A stretch of 61,577 nt of DNA, taken from Actinomadura logoneensis. Lineage in GTDB: Bacteria; Actinomycetota; Actinomycetes; Streptosporangiales; Streptosporangiaceae. The notes beneath the pieces were generated by a model. The model was not told the origin of the DNA. It made no database searches and saw nothing but the letters and a program-made list of their open reading frames with translations. Numbering within the stretch: the first letter of the stretch is position 1; the number at the start of each line of letters is the position of its first letter. Position numbers and translations under genes: made by a program. This document shows positions 54,767 through 61,577 of this stretch, piece after piece. Location of the stretch: contig NZ_QURH01000226.1 in assembly GCF_003428695.1 (NCBI RefSeq), positions 1 to 61,577 of the forward strand, given 5' to 3'.

Positions 54767-55536
54767 GCACCCTCGCCCTCGCGCTGCGCGACTCCTCCAC
54801 CATGACGCGCCGCCAGCTCAAGCGCCTGGTCCGCTACCCGTCCATGACCGTCCAGCTCGTGGTCACGCCGGTGGTCATCCTGCTGCTGTTCGTCTACGTC
54901 TTCGGCGGGACGCTCGGCAAGGGCCTCGGCGGCGGACGCGGGGCGTACATCGACTACGTCGTGCCCGGCATCCTGCTGATGGCGGCGGCCACCGCCGCGA
55001 CCGGGACCGCCGTCATGGTCGCCACCGACATGACCGAGGGCATCATCGCCCGCTTCCGGACGATGCGGATCGCCCGGGCGTCGGTCCTCACCGGCCACGT
55101 CGTCGGAAGCGTGGTCCAGCAGCTCATCGGCATGGCGGTCCTGATCGGGGTCGCGCTGGCGATCGGCTTCCGCCCGGACGCCGGGATCGTCGAGTGGCTG
55201 GGCGCCGCCGGGATGCTGACCCTGTTCGCGGTCGCCGTCACCTGGCTCGCGGTCGCGCTCGGCATGAAGTCCCCGACGCCGGAGGCCGCCAGCAACGCGC
55301 CGATGCCGCTCGTCTTCCTGCCCTTTCTCGGCAGCGGCTTCGTCCCGACCGACTCGATGCCGACCGTCCTGCGCTGGTTCGCCGAGTACCAGCCCTTCAC
55401 CCCGATCATGGAGACCGTCCGGGGGCTGCTGCTCGGCACCCCGATCGGCCACGACGCCGCCATCGCGGTCGCCTGGTGCGTCGGCCTCACCGCCGTCTCC
55501 TACCTCTGGGCCAAGCGCACCTACAACAAGGCGTGA
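54763..55536 (+). CDS. ABC-2 type permease, DrrB type
   Basis: A 257-residue ABC-2 permease from ATG 54763, coupled to the ATPase. Hydrophobic segments are spread through the protein, for example VQLVVTPVVILLLFVYVFGG, YVVPGILLMAAATAATGTAV, LIGMAVLIGVALAIGF, AAGMLTLFAVAVTWLAVALG and IAVAWCVGLTAVSYLW. That gives six membrane helices as in DrrB. With DrrA it exports a substrate that cannot be named from sequence; the family includes anthracycline exporters and many of unknown specificity. Confidence 0.93.
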   Translation: MSTLALALRDSSTMTRRQLKRLVRYPSMTVQLVVTPVVILLLFVYVFGGTLGKGLGGGRGAYIDYVVPGILLMAAATAATGTAVMVATDMTEGIIARFRTMRIARASVLTGHVVGSVVQQLIGMAVLIGVALAIGFRPDAGIVEWLGAAGMLTLFAVAVTWLAVALGMKSPTPEAASNAPMPLVFLPFLGSGFVPTDSMPTVLRWFAEYQPFTPIMETVRGLLLGTPIGHDAAIAVAWCVGLTAVSYLWAKRTYNKA

Positions 55537-55725
55537 CCCCGGACCGTCCGGCGGAATCGTCCACCCCGTTCGGCAGAATCGTCCGCCCCCGTCCGACAGG
55601 GCCGTCAGACCACCGGGTCTGGCGGCCCTGAGCCTTTCACCCCCCGGCTTTCGGCAGAGATGGCCGTCCGGGGACGGCACCATGCGGTTCCGCTCCGCTC
55701 CCAGCGCAGGCCGTCCCGGAACGGC

Positions 55726-55759
55726 CGTAGGCCCTCCGGGTGATGCCGGAGGGCCTACG
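55726..55759. terminator. 14-bp stem hairpin between the exporter and the lipase gene
   Basis: CGTAGGCCCTCCGG (55726-55739) pairs with CCGGAGGGCCTACG (55746-55759). It lies between convergent genes and may end both transcripts. The rest of the 325-base gap (55537-55861) shows nothing else. Confidence 0.75.
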
Positions 55760-55861
55760 GGGAATGACAGTGCGGAAGCCTGGTCGCGAGGTGCGCCGGA
55801 GACCGGGCGTCAATTACGGACGCCGAGTCGGCGAATTACCGCGCAACCGTTATGGGCTCGA

Positions 55862-56674
55862 TCAGCCGTTGAGGGCCGCCGTCAGGCCCTTCTTGAAGCC
55901 GGGCAGGTAGCCGCTCGACTGGCCGAGCGCCGTCGGGTGGTAGGAATTGCCGATCGGAATGGTCACCGAGTTCAGCCAGTCGTCGCCCGAGCAGAGCTCG
56001 TGGGTGTTGAAGATCGGCCTGACGTCGGAGTACGTGAAGGACGCGCGGGAGGCGGCGGCGGAGATCGTGGTGTCCAGGGCGTCCGCGGCGGAGTTGAGCG
56101 CGCTCCTCTTGGTGCTGCTGAGGCCCACGCAGATTCCGCTGTTCATGTAATAGAGGTGCGGATATCCGAGCACCACGAATTTCGCGCTCGGCGCCTTGGA
56201 ACGCATGGTCGCGTAGAGCGTGTTGAGCTTTCCGGGCAGGGTGTTCTGCGCGTAGGTCTTCGCGTTGTTGACGGCCGTCAGGCAGCTCGCGTCGGAGCTC
56301 AGCACGCACGTCTGCATCACGCTGGCGAACCCGGCGTCGTTGCCGCCGACGGTGATGCTGGCGAGGGTCGTCGAGGAGGTCAGCGCGCCGAGCTGGCCGC
56401 TGGTCACCGTGTCGGTCGTCGCGCCCGAGCACGCCACGAAGCTGAACGACGCGGGGGCGTTGGCGTTGGCCCAGAGCTGCGGGTACGCCTTGGTGCTGCG
56501 CGAACACGACCCGCTGGCGGAGTCGTAGGACCCGGCGCCGACGCCGGCGGAGTACGAGTCGCCGAGGGCGACGTAGCGCTCGCCCGCCGCCTCGGCCGTG
56601 CCGGCGGTGAGGAGGGTTCCGGCGAGAACGGCGGCGGTTCCTGCGGAGAACGCGAGGAGGCGGGGGACGCGCAT
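55862..56674 (-). CDS. secreted SGNH/GDSL hydrolase (lipase-like)
   Basis: A 270-residue protein from ATG 56674. The signal peptide is RLLAFSAGTAAVLAGTLLTA ending AEA. Block I GDSYSAG carries the nucleophile Ser (about residue 40), block III is ITVGGNDAGF, and block V is YHPTALGQ with the catalytic His. Cys pairs in SGSCSRS, FVACSG, MQTCVLSSDASC, GICVG and ELCSGD fit the three disulfides of the Streptomyces coelicolor-type esterase/lipase family. It is extracellular and hydrolyses esters or lipids. It is divergent from the collagenase gene across a gap with a palindrome. Confidence 0.93.
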   Translation of the reverse strand: MRVPRLLAFSAGTAAVLAGTLLTAGTAEAAGERYVALGDSYSAGVGAGSYDSASGSCSRSTKAYPQLWANANAPASFSFVACSGATTDTVTSGQLGALTSSTTLASITVGGNDAGFASVMQTCVLSSDASCLTAVNNAKTYAQNTLPGKLNTLYATMRSKAPSAKFVVLGYPHLYYMNSGICVGLSSTKRSALNSAADALDTTISAAASRASFTYSDVRPIFNTHELCSGDDWLNSVTIPIGNSYHPTALGQSSGYLPGFKKGLTAALNG

Positions 56675-57007
56675 GGGGCACTCCTGAAAAGGGGGGTTTG
56701 ATCCCCTCTCTTATACATCGCGTCCCTAATTACTGTCCCCGTCAAAAAGTGGGCACTTTTCGGCGACTTTCGCCATTGACGGGGGCCGCCCTCCGGGCGT
56801 TCCCGCGAACGGCGCCAAAACGCGTCATGACGCGATGGCGCGCCGCGCCGGACCGATCACCCTGGGTGCCGTTACCGCATGTCCGTAAACGGCCCGTGAA
56901 TTGGGCCTTGTTAGGGCATGTCGCATGTGACATTTTACAGCCGTCCGCACAGACCGGCCGGTCTCGTTCCCACTCTCCACTCCCCCCGTTCAGAGGAGAA
57001 GCTGGCC
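56675..57007. promoter_or_regulatory. divergent promoter region with a 16-bp palindrome
   Basis: AAAAGTG-GG-CACTTTT at 56745-56760 is a perfect dyad between the lipase and collagenase genes. It is a candidate shared operator. No coding sequence is supported in this gap. Confidence 0.5.
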
Positions 57008-59236
57008 ATGTCCCCACGCCGATGGGTGACCGCCCTCGCGGTCACCGTCGCCCTCGCGGCCGGAGGCGCGGGCGCCCCCGCCCACGCCCTCGCCGCGTCG
57101 CGCGGCACGCCCCCCGCCCGGCACGACCGCGAGGTCTCCGGCCCCACCAGGCTCGCCCAGACGGACGAGATGAACGTGCGCAAGGGCGCCAAGGCCCGCG
57201 CCCCGCTCACTCCGCCCGCGGCCAGGGCCCCCAAGCGGCTGCTCAGCCCGTCCGTCGCCGCGGCCGGCGCCTGCTCGGTCTCGGACTTCACCGGAAACAC
57301 CGGGACCGCGCTGGTCAACGCCGTGAAGGCGGCGTCGGTCGACTGCGTCAACTCGCTGTTCTCGGTCACCGGCCAGGACCAGTACGGCGCCTTCCGCGAG
57401 GCGCAGATGGTCACGGTCGCGAACGCGCTGCGCACCGACGCCACGTCCTACAACGGGACGAACGCGACGGGCACCGAGCAGCTCGTCCTGTTCCTGCGGG
57501 CCGGCTACTACGTGCAGTACTACAACCCCGGGACGGTCGGCCAGTACACCAGGACGCTGGCCACGGCGATCGAGGGCGCGCTGGACGCCTTCTACGCCAA
57601 CCCCGCGTCCGGCACGGTGAGCGACGCCAACGGGGAGATCCTCGGCGAGGCGGTCGTCCTGATCGACAGCTCGTCCGAGAACGCCCGCTACCTGTACGTG
57701 GTGAAGCGCCTGCTCGCCGCCTACAACAGCGCGTACGACGCGTCCTGGTACATGCGCAACGCGGTGAACAACGTGTTCACCGTCCTGTTCCGGGGCCAGT
57801 GGGTCACCGGGTACCCGGCGGCCGTGCAGGCGGACCCGAGCATCGTGGACGCGGTCTACGCCTTCGCCCGCGACCACATGGACCTGCTCGGCACCGGCTC
57901 GGCGTTCCTGGTCGCGAACGCGGGCGGTGAGACGGCCCGGTTCGTCCAGTACGCGGCGTTGCAGAGCAAGGTGCGACCGCTCATCAAGAACCTGCTGGCG
58001 GCCAGCTCGGTCACCGGCCCCACCGCGCCCCTGTGGGTCCGGGTCGCGGACGTCGCCAACGCCTACGACGAGGCGAACTGCTCGTCCTACGGGACGTGCG
58101 ACCTGTCCAACCGGGTGCGGCAGGCGGTGCTCACGCAGAACTACACGTGCAGCGCGAACGTCCTGCACATCGTCGCCCAGGCCCTCACCTCGGACGAGGC
58201 GAACGCGGCGTGCACGAGCATGCTGAACCAGAACGCCTACTTCCACAACCTCACCAAGGACGGCGGGAAGCCGGTCGCGGACGACTACAACTCCAACATG
58301 GAGGTGGTCGTCTTCCACTCGCCGGACGACTACCGGACCTACGCAGGGGTCATCTTCGGCATCGACACCAACAACGGCGGCATGTACCTGGAGGGCGACC
58401 CGTCGTCCACGACGAACACGCCGCGCTTCATCGCCTACCAGCGGACCGACGACAACGGCTTCGCCGCCCGCATCTGGAACCTCAACCACGAGTACACGCA
58501 CTACCTCGACGGCCGCTACGACCAGTACGGCGACTTCAACGCCTCGACCGCCCGCCCCGACATCTGGTGGGTCGAGGGCGTGGCCGAGTACGTCTCCTAC
58601 TCGTACCGGAACCTCGCCTACACCGACGCGCTCAACGAGGCGCCGAAGCACACCTACGCGCTGAGCACGCTGTTCGACACGACCTACGACAACACCAACG
58701 TGAACCGGACCTACCACTGGGGCTACCTGGCCGTCCGGTTCATGTTCGAGAAGCACCCGGCGGACGTCACGAAGCTGCTCGGCTACTACCGCACCGGGAA
58801 CTACGACGCCGCCTACACCTTCACCAAGTCCCTGAAGTACGACGGCGAGTTCACCACCTGGCTGGACTCCCTCTCCGGCGGGGGCAACCCGCCCGGCGGC
58901 GGCACGACCTGCGACGGGACCGACACCCGCACGCTCGGGAAGGACTGCCGGCGCACCGCCGTCTCCGCGACGGCCGGGAACTACGCCTACTTCTACCTCT
59001 ACGTCCCCGCCGGGACGAGCAGCCTGACGGTCACCACGTCCGGCGGCACCGGCAACGCCGACCTCTACTTCAACCCGACCACCTGGGCCACGACCGGCGC
59101 GTACACCGCCCGGTCCGCCAACGCGGGCAACTCCGAGTCCCTGACCATCACCGGACTGCGCGGCGGCGGCTACAACTACGTCAGCCTCTACGCCGCCACC
59201 GGCTTCACCGACGTGACCGTCACCAGCCGCTACTGA
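57008..59236 (+). CDS. secreted M9-type microbial collagenase
   Basis: A 742-residue secreted protease from ATG 57008 (site AGAGGAGAAG). The signal peptide is WVTALAVTVALAAGGAGAPA. The activator/collagenase N-terminal domain spans about 90-400. The zinc site is LNHEYTHYLDGR (HExxH) with the downstream ligand in WWVEGVAEYVSYSYR. A GGGNPPGGG linker leads to a C-terminal PPC domain (about 640-742, YFYLYVPAGTSSLTVTTSGG). This is the layout of Vibrio/Streptomyces-type M9 collagenases. It acts outside the cell on collagen or related proteins. Confidence 0.94.
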   Translation: MSPRRWVTALAVTVALAAGGAGAPAHALAASRGTPPARHDREVSGPTRLAQTDEMNVRKGAKARAPLTPPAARAPKRLLSPSVAAAGACSVSDFTGNTGTALVNAVKAASVDCVNSLFSVTGQDQYGAFREAQMVTVANALRTDATSYNGTNATGTEQLVLFLRAGYYVQYYNPGTVGQYTRTLATAIEGALDAFYANPASGTVSDANGEILGEAVVLIDSSSENARYLYVVKRLLAAYNSAYDASWYMRNAVNNVFTVLFRGQWVTGYPAAVQADPSIVDAVYAFARDHMDLLGTGSAFLVANAGGETARFVQYAALQSKVRPLIKNLLAASSVTGPTAPLWVRVADVANAYDEANCSSYGTCDLSNRVRQAVLTQNYTCSANVLHIVAQALTSDEANAACTSMLNQNAYFHNLTKDGGKPVADDYNSNMEVVVFHSPDDYRTYAGVIFGIDTNNGGMYLEGDPSSTTNTPRFIAYQRTDDNGFAARIWNLNHEYTHYLDGRYDQYGDFNASTARPDIWWVEGVAEYVSYSYRNLAYTDALNEAPKHTYALSTLFDTTYDNTNVNRTYHWGYLAVRFMFEKHPADVTKLLGYYRTGNYDAAYTFTKSLKYDGEFTTWLDSLSGGGNPPGGGTTCDGTDTRTLGKDCRRTAVSATAGNYAYFYLYVPAGTSSLTVTTSGGTGNADLYFNPTTWATTGAYTARSANAGNSESLTITGLRGGGYNYVSLYAATGFTDVTVTSRY

Positions 59237-59261
59237 GCCGCCGGATTCGGCGAGGTCACGA

Positions 59262-59294
59262 GAACGCCCTCACGACACTGTCGTGAGGGCGTTC
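59262..59294 (+). terminator. strong hairpin after the collagenase gene
   Basis: GAACGCCCTCACGACA (59262-59277) pairs with TGTCGTGAGGGCGTTC (59279-59294), leaving almost no loop; the practical stem is about 14 bp. It ends the collagenase transcript. Confidence 0.85.
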
Positions 59295-59381
59295 CCCGTC
59301 GCCTCCGTGGCCCCGGACCGTGACGGCCCCGGACCGTGACGGCCTCGGCCGGTGGGCCCGGCCGTCACGGTCCCGGGGGCG

Positions 59382-60026
59382 TCAGGGGTGGGGCGTGTAT
59401 CCGAGCAGACCGCCCCGGGCGGCGAGGAGTCCCGCCTGGAAGCGGCTGGCGGCGTTGAGCTCGGCCATGATGGACGCCACGTGCCGCCGGCAGGTGCGGA
59501 CCGACATCCCGAGCCGGCGGGCGATCGTCTCGTCCTTGTCGCCGTTGGCGAGCATCATCAGGATCGCGCTGCGCAACTCCTCCTGTTCGCTGTCGCAGGG
59601 GCAGCGCCAGCCGTGGTCCCAGGTGTAGGCGAGGGTCCACAGCAGTTGGTCCACCACGGGGGCGGCGGTGATCTCGACCGGTCCGCCGTCCGGCGGGCCG
59701 ACCGACAGCAGGGCGGCCGAGCGGTCGAAGACGGCGACCGGGGCGGGCAGCCGGTCGACGGTGCGGATCTCCCCGCCGGCGTCGGCGAACATGCGCGCGT
59801 AGCCGAGGAAGGCGGGATCGGTGCGGACGGAGTGCGGGTACAGGAGCCGGACTCTGACGCCCCGGTCCAGCAGCGCCAGGTCGTGGCGTGCCGTCTCGCC
59901 GTCAGGAGGTCCGGTCGGCCGGGCCGCGAACATTTCGACCCGGCACTCGCGCGGGACGCCGGGGCCGGGTGTTCCGGCCCCGGCGCCGGAAGGCTTCTCG
60001 GCCACGTCGTGCGGTGGGGTTGCCAT
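59382..60026 (-). CDS. LuxR-type HTH regulator
   Basis: A 214-residue protein if ATG 60026 is the start; ATG 60035 adds three residues and neither has an ideally spaced ribosome site. The N-terminal half (HDLALLDRGVRVRLLYPHSV through AAPVVDQLLWTLAYTWDHGW) looks like the phospholipase-D-like or effector region found in small LuxR proteins of actinomycetes. The C-terminal HTH is LRSAILMMLANGDKDETIAR followed by RLGMSVRTCRRHVASIM. It lies just downstream of the MFS exporter gene on the same strand, and may regulate it. Confidence 0.82.
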   Translation of the reverse strand: MATPPHDVAEKPSGAGAGTPGPGVPRECRVEMFAARPTGPPDGETARHDLALLDRGVRVRLLYPHSVRTDPAFLGYARMFADAGGEIRTVDRLPAPVAVFDRSAALLSVGPPDGGPVEITAAPVVDQLLWTLAYTWDHGWRCPCDSEQEELRSAILMMLANGDKDETIARRLGMSVRTCRRHVASIMAELNAASRFQAGLLAARGGLLGYTPHP

Positions 60027-60078
60027 GCCTTCCATATGACACAGTTTTCGGTCGCCTACGCCGCGGACACGCATTTCT

Positions 60079-61440
60079 TTATACATTGTCCTCCGCCGCG
60101 ACGGGAGCGTCACCGACCGTATGCACCACGACAGCGCTTTCTTTTCCTGAATGGTCCGGTGGAGGTTTGTCCTCGTCGGCCGGCGAAATCGTTGATTTTT
60201 CGACTATTCCGCCGCGGGCGGCGAGCACCGCGACGAGGCCGACCGCGCCGCACCAGAGCCAGACGGACCGTCCGACGGCGTGCCACAGCTCGACGCCGAG
60301 CACCGGGCCGAGCGCCGCACCCAGGCCGAACATGGCGTGCGCGGAGCCCAGGTAGCGGCCCCGCAGGCCGTCCGGCGCCGCCTTGGCCGGGTAGGCGAAC
60401 ATGGTCGGACCGCCGACGATCTCGCCGAGCGACCACACCACCGTGGCGAGGACGAGCGCGGCGACGCCGAGCGGCACCCAGTAGAGGGCGAGGCCGCCCG
60501 CGAGCAGCGCGAGCCCGGCGACGCCGACGGCGCGGGCGGGCCAGTTCTGCGTCTTCTTGGTCAGGGGCAGCTCGCACGCGATGACGATGAAGCCGTTCAG
60601 CGCGACGAGCGACCCGTACACGACGGTCGGGTGCCCGGCGGCCTTGACCGCGAGCGGCAGCACCGCGAGGTACTGGACGTAGATCAGCGAGTTCAGCAGG
60701 AAGGCGAGCAGGAACAGCAGGTAGCGGCCGTCGCCGAGCACCGCCCGGTAACCGCCGGCGGCGGGCGCCTCGACGGCGTCACGGTCGGCGGCGCGGCCTG
60801 CGTCGGCATCCGCGTCGGCATTGGCTTCGGCGTCTGCGGGCTCGGTCGTGCGCCCGCCGGGCAGCGTCAGGTAGGCGATCACGGCGTAGACGAGGGCCGC
60901 GACCGCCTCGCCCCAGAACAGCAGCGAGTAGGACGCGGCGAGCAGCAGCGAGCCGAACAGCGGCGCGGCGGTCGCGCCGACGTTCTGCGCGAGCCGCAGC
61001 ATCGCGAACACCATGACCTGGCGCTCGTCCGGGACCATCTCGGCGAGCAGGTTCGCCGACGCCGGGCGGTACACCTGGGCGACCGCGCCGAGCAGCGCGA
61101 GCGCGATGAGGATCGTCCAGAGCTGCGGCGCGTAGAGGACGGCCAGGGTGAGGACGGCCGATCCGGCCATCGAGACGACGATCGTCCAGCGGCTGCCGAT
61201 CCGGTCGGTGAGCCCGCCGCCGACCAGCAGCCCGAGCACGGTCCCGGCGCCGTACACGCCGAGCCCGATCCCCGCCTCGGTCGTCGAGAAGCCCCGGTGG
61301 GTCAGGTACAGGACGAGGAAGACCTGCACGAACGTCCCGAGCCGGTTGACGAGCAACCCGATGATGACCGCGCGGACGGGGACCGGCGCCTCCCGCCAGG
61401 TCTCCCAGACGCCCGGCGGACGGGCGGCGTCCGAACTCAC
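60079..61440 (-). CDS. MFS transporter
   Basis: A 453-residue membrane protein from GTG 61440. About 12 hydrophobic segments are visible, with the MFS motif A-like GLTDRIGSRWTIVVSMAGSA after helix 2 and a charged Ala/Asp-rich loop between helices 6 and 7 (EPADAEANADADADAGRAAD). The layout matches proton-driven drug or metabolite exporters. The GTG shares bases with the upstream gene stop (GTGA), so the two are coupled. Substrate unknown. Confidence 0.9.
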   Translation of the reverse strand: MSSDAARPPGVWETWREAPVPVRAVIIGLLVNRLGTFVQVFLVLYLTHRGFSTTEAGIGLGVYGAGTVLGLLVGGGLTDRIGSRWTIVVSMAGSAVLTLAVLYAPQLWTILIALALLGAVAQVYRPASANLLAEMVPDERQVMVFAMLRLAQNVGATAAPLFGSLLLAASYSLLFWGEAVAALVYAVIAYLTLPGGRTTEPADAEANADADADAGRAADRDAVEAPAAGGYRAVLGDGRYLLFLLAFLLNSLIYVQYLAVLPLAVKAAGHPTVVYGSLVALNGFIVIACELPLTKKTQNWPARAVGVAGLALLAGGLALYWVPLGVAALVLATVVWSLGEIVGGPTMFAYPAKAAPDGLRGRYLGSAHAMFGLGAALGPVLGVELWHAVGRSVWLWCGAVGLVAVLAARGGIVEKSTISPADEDKPPPDHSGKESAVVVHTVGDAPVAAEDNV

Positions 61441-61577
61441 CCCGCGCTCCCGGCGGCGTCCCGGGAGGCGTCGGCCGAGGTGGCGCCCGAGGCGTCGGCC
61501 GAGGCGGGGCCGGCGGAGGCGCCGTTGGCGCCGTTGGCGGAGGCGGGCGGGTCGTCAGGGCGCGGCGCGTCCGGGTC
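61437..61577 (-). CDS. C-terminal end of an upstream gene (partial)
   Basis: A minus-strand frame is open from the window edge to a TGA at 61437-61439 that overlaps the MFS start. It gives 46 residues of Ala/Ser/Asp/Gly-rich tail (PASANGANGASAGPASADAS and similar). The low complexity prevents any family call. The GTGA coupling is the main support. Confidence 0.4.
   Translation of the reverse strand, partial: DPDAPRPDDPPASANGANGASAGPASADASGATSADASRDAAGSAG

Noticed and set aside
53863..55683. 606-residue minus-strand frame opposite the DrrAB genes
   Set aside because: Shadow frame with Ser/Arg-rich product and no motifs. The plus strand has complete ABC transporter genes.
56990..58756. 588-residue minus-strand frame opposite the collagenase gene
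   Set aside because: Antisense shadow with Val/Gly/Arg-rich low-complexity product. The plus strand has the clear M9 protease.

Overview
This is high-GC actinomycete DNA. Codon use is GC-rich, many starts are GTG, and the regulators (LuxR, TetR, MerR, XRE-TPR), DrrAB-type transporter and secreted enzymes are typical of Streptomyces, Actinomadura and relatives. I cannot name the genus from sequence alone.

Left chromosomal part (1-3850): the end of a large LuxR regulator, a dienelactone-hydrolase/thioesterase pair, a cytochrome P450 broken by one missing base, and a tRNA-Lys(TTT) gene.

Transferred island (about 3805-31017): 47 bp from the 3' end of the tRNA-Lys gene recur at 30971-31017, so the tRNA is the integration site. 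The island carries an excisionase/integrase pair. It also has two different ABC-three-component (ABC-3C) conflict systems, one near each end (4406-7786 and 25823-28783). Between them are a two-winged-helix DNA-binding protein, a secreted protein/lipoprotein pair, an anti-sigma-like kinase, and a compact RiPP-like operon (20610 down to 16768). That operon holds a radical SAM/SPASM enzyme, a 45-residue candidate precursor ending MLGCGNDNPY, an APH-fold kinase and two paralogous CCQD-motif proteins. A divergent XRE-TPR regulator and a second APH-fold kinase lie beside it. No replication or conjugation gene is visible.

Scar zone (31018-37429): after the second att copy comes a second att flank, a decayed integrase, a SnoaL-like gene, a transposase remnant and a GNAT gene cut short at its C-terminus. 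A cell-surface trio follows (M14 peptidase, beta-propeller lipoprotein, polysaccharide deacetylase). An inverted copy of the island's attachment arm lies at about 36934-37066. The zone looks like repeated insertion and deletion at one hot spot.

37430-43388: an ECF sigma factor with a small partner, a small membrane protein, and two paralogous secreted mini-proteins. An ABC ATPase and a FtsX-like permease follow, which looks like a bacteriocin/immunity-type cassette. 43420-50153: a complete type I Wadjet operon (jetABCD, minus strand).

Right part (50304-61577) resembles ordinary chromosome. It has a CMD-family protein divergent from a TetR regulator, a MerR regulator, a DUF4097 protein with a DrrAB-type ABC exporter, and a secreted SGNH hydrolase divergent from an M9-type collagenase. 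It ends with a LuxR-type regulator, an MFS exporter and the end of one more gene. Overall the window joins three anti-element systems, a candidate peptide natural-product locus and a bacteriocin-like cassette around a tRNA integration hot spot.
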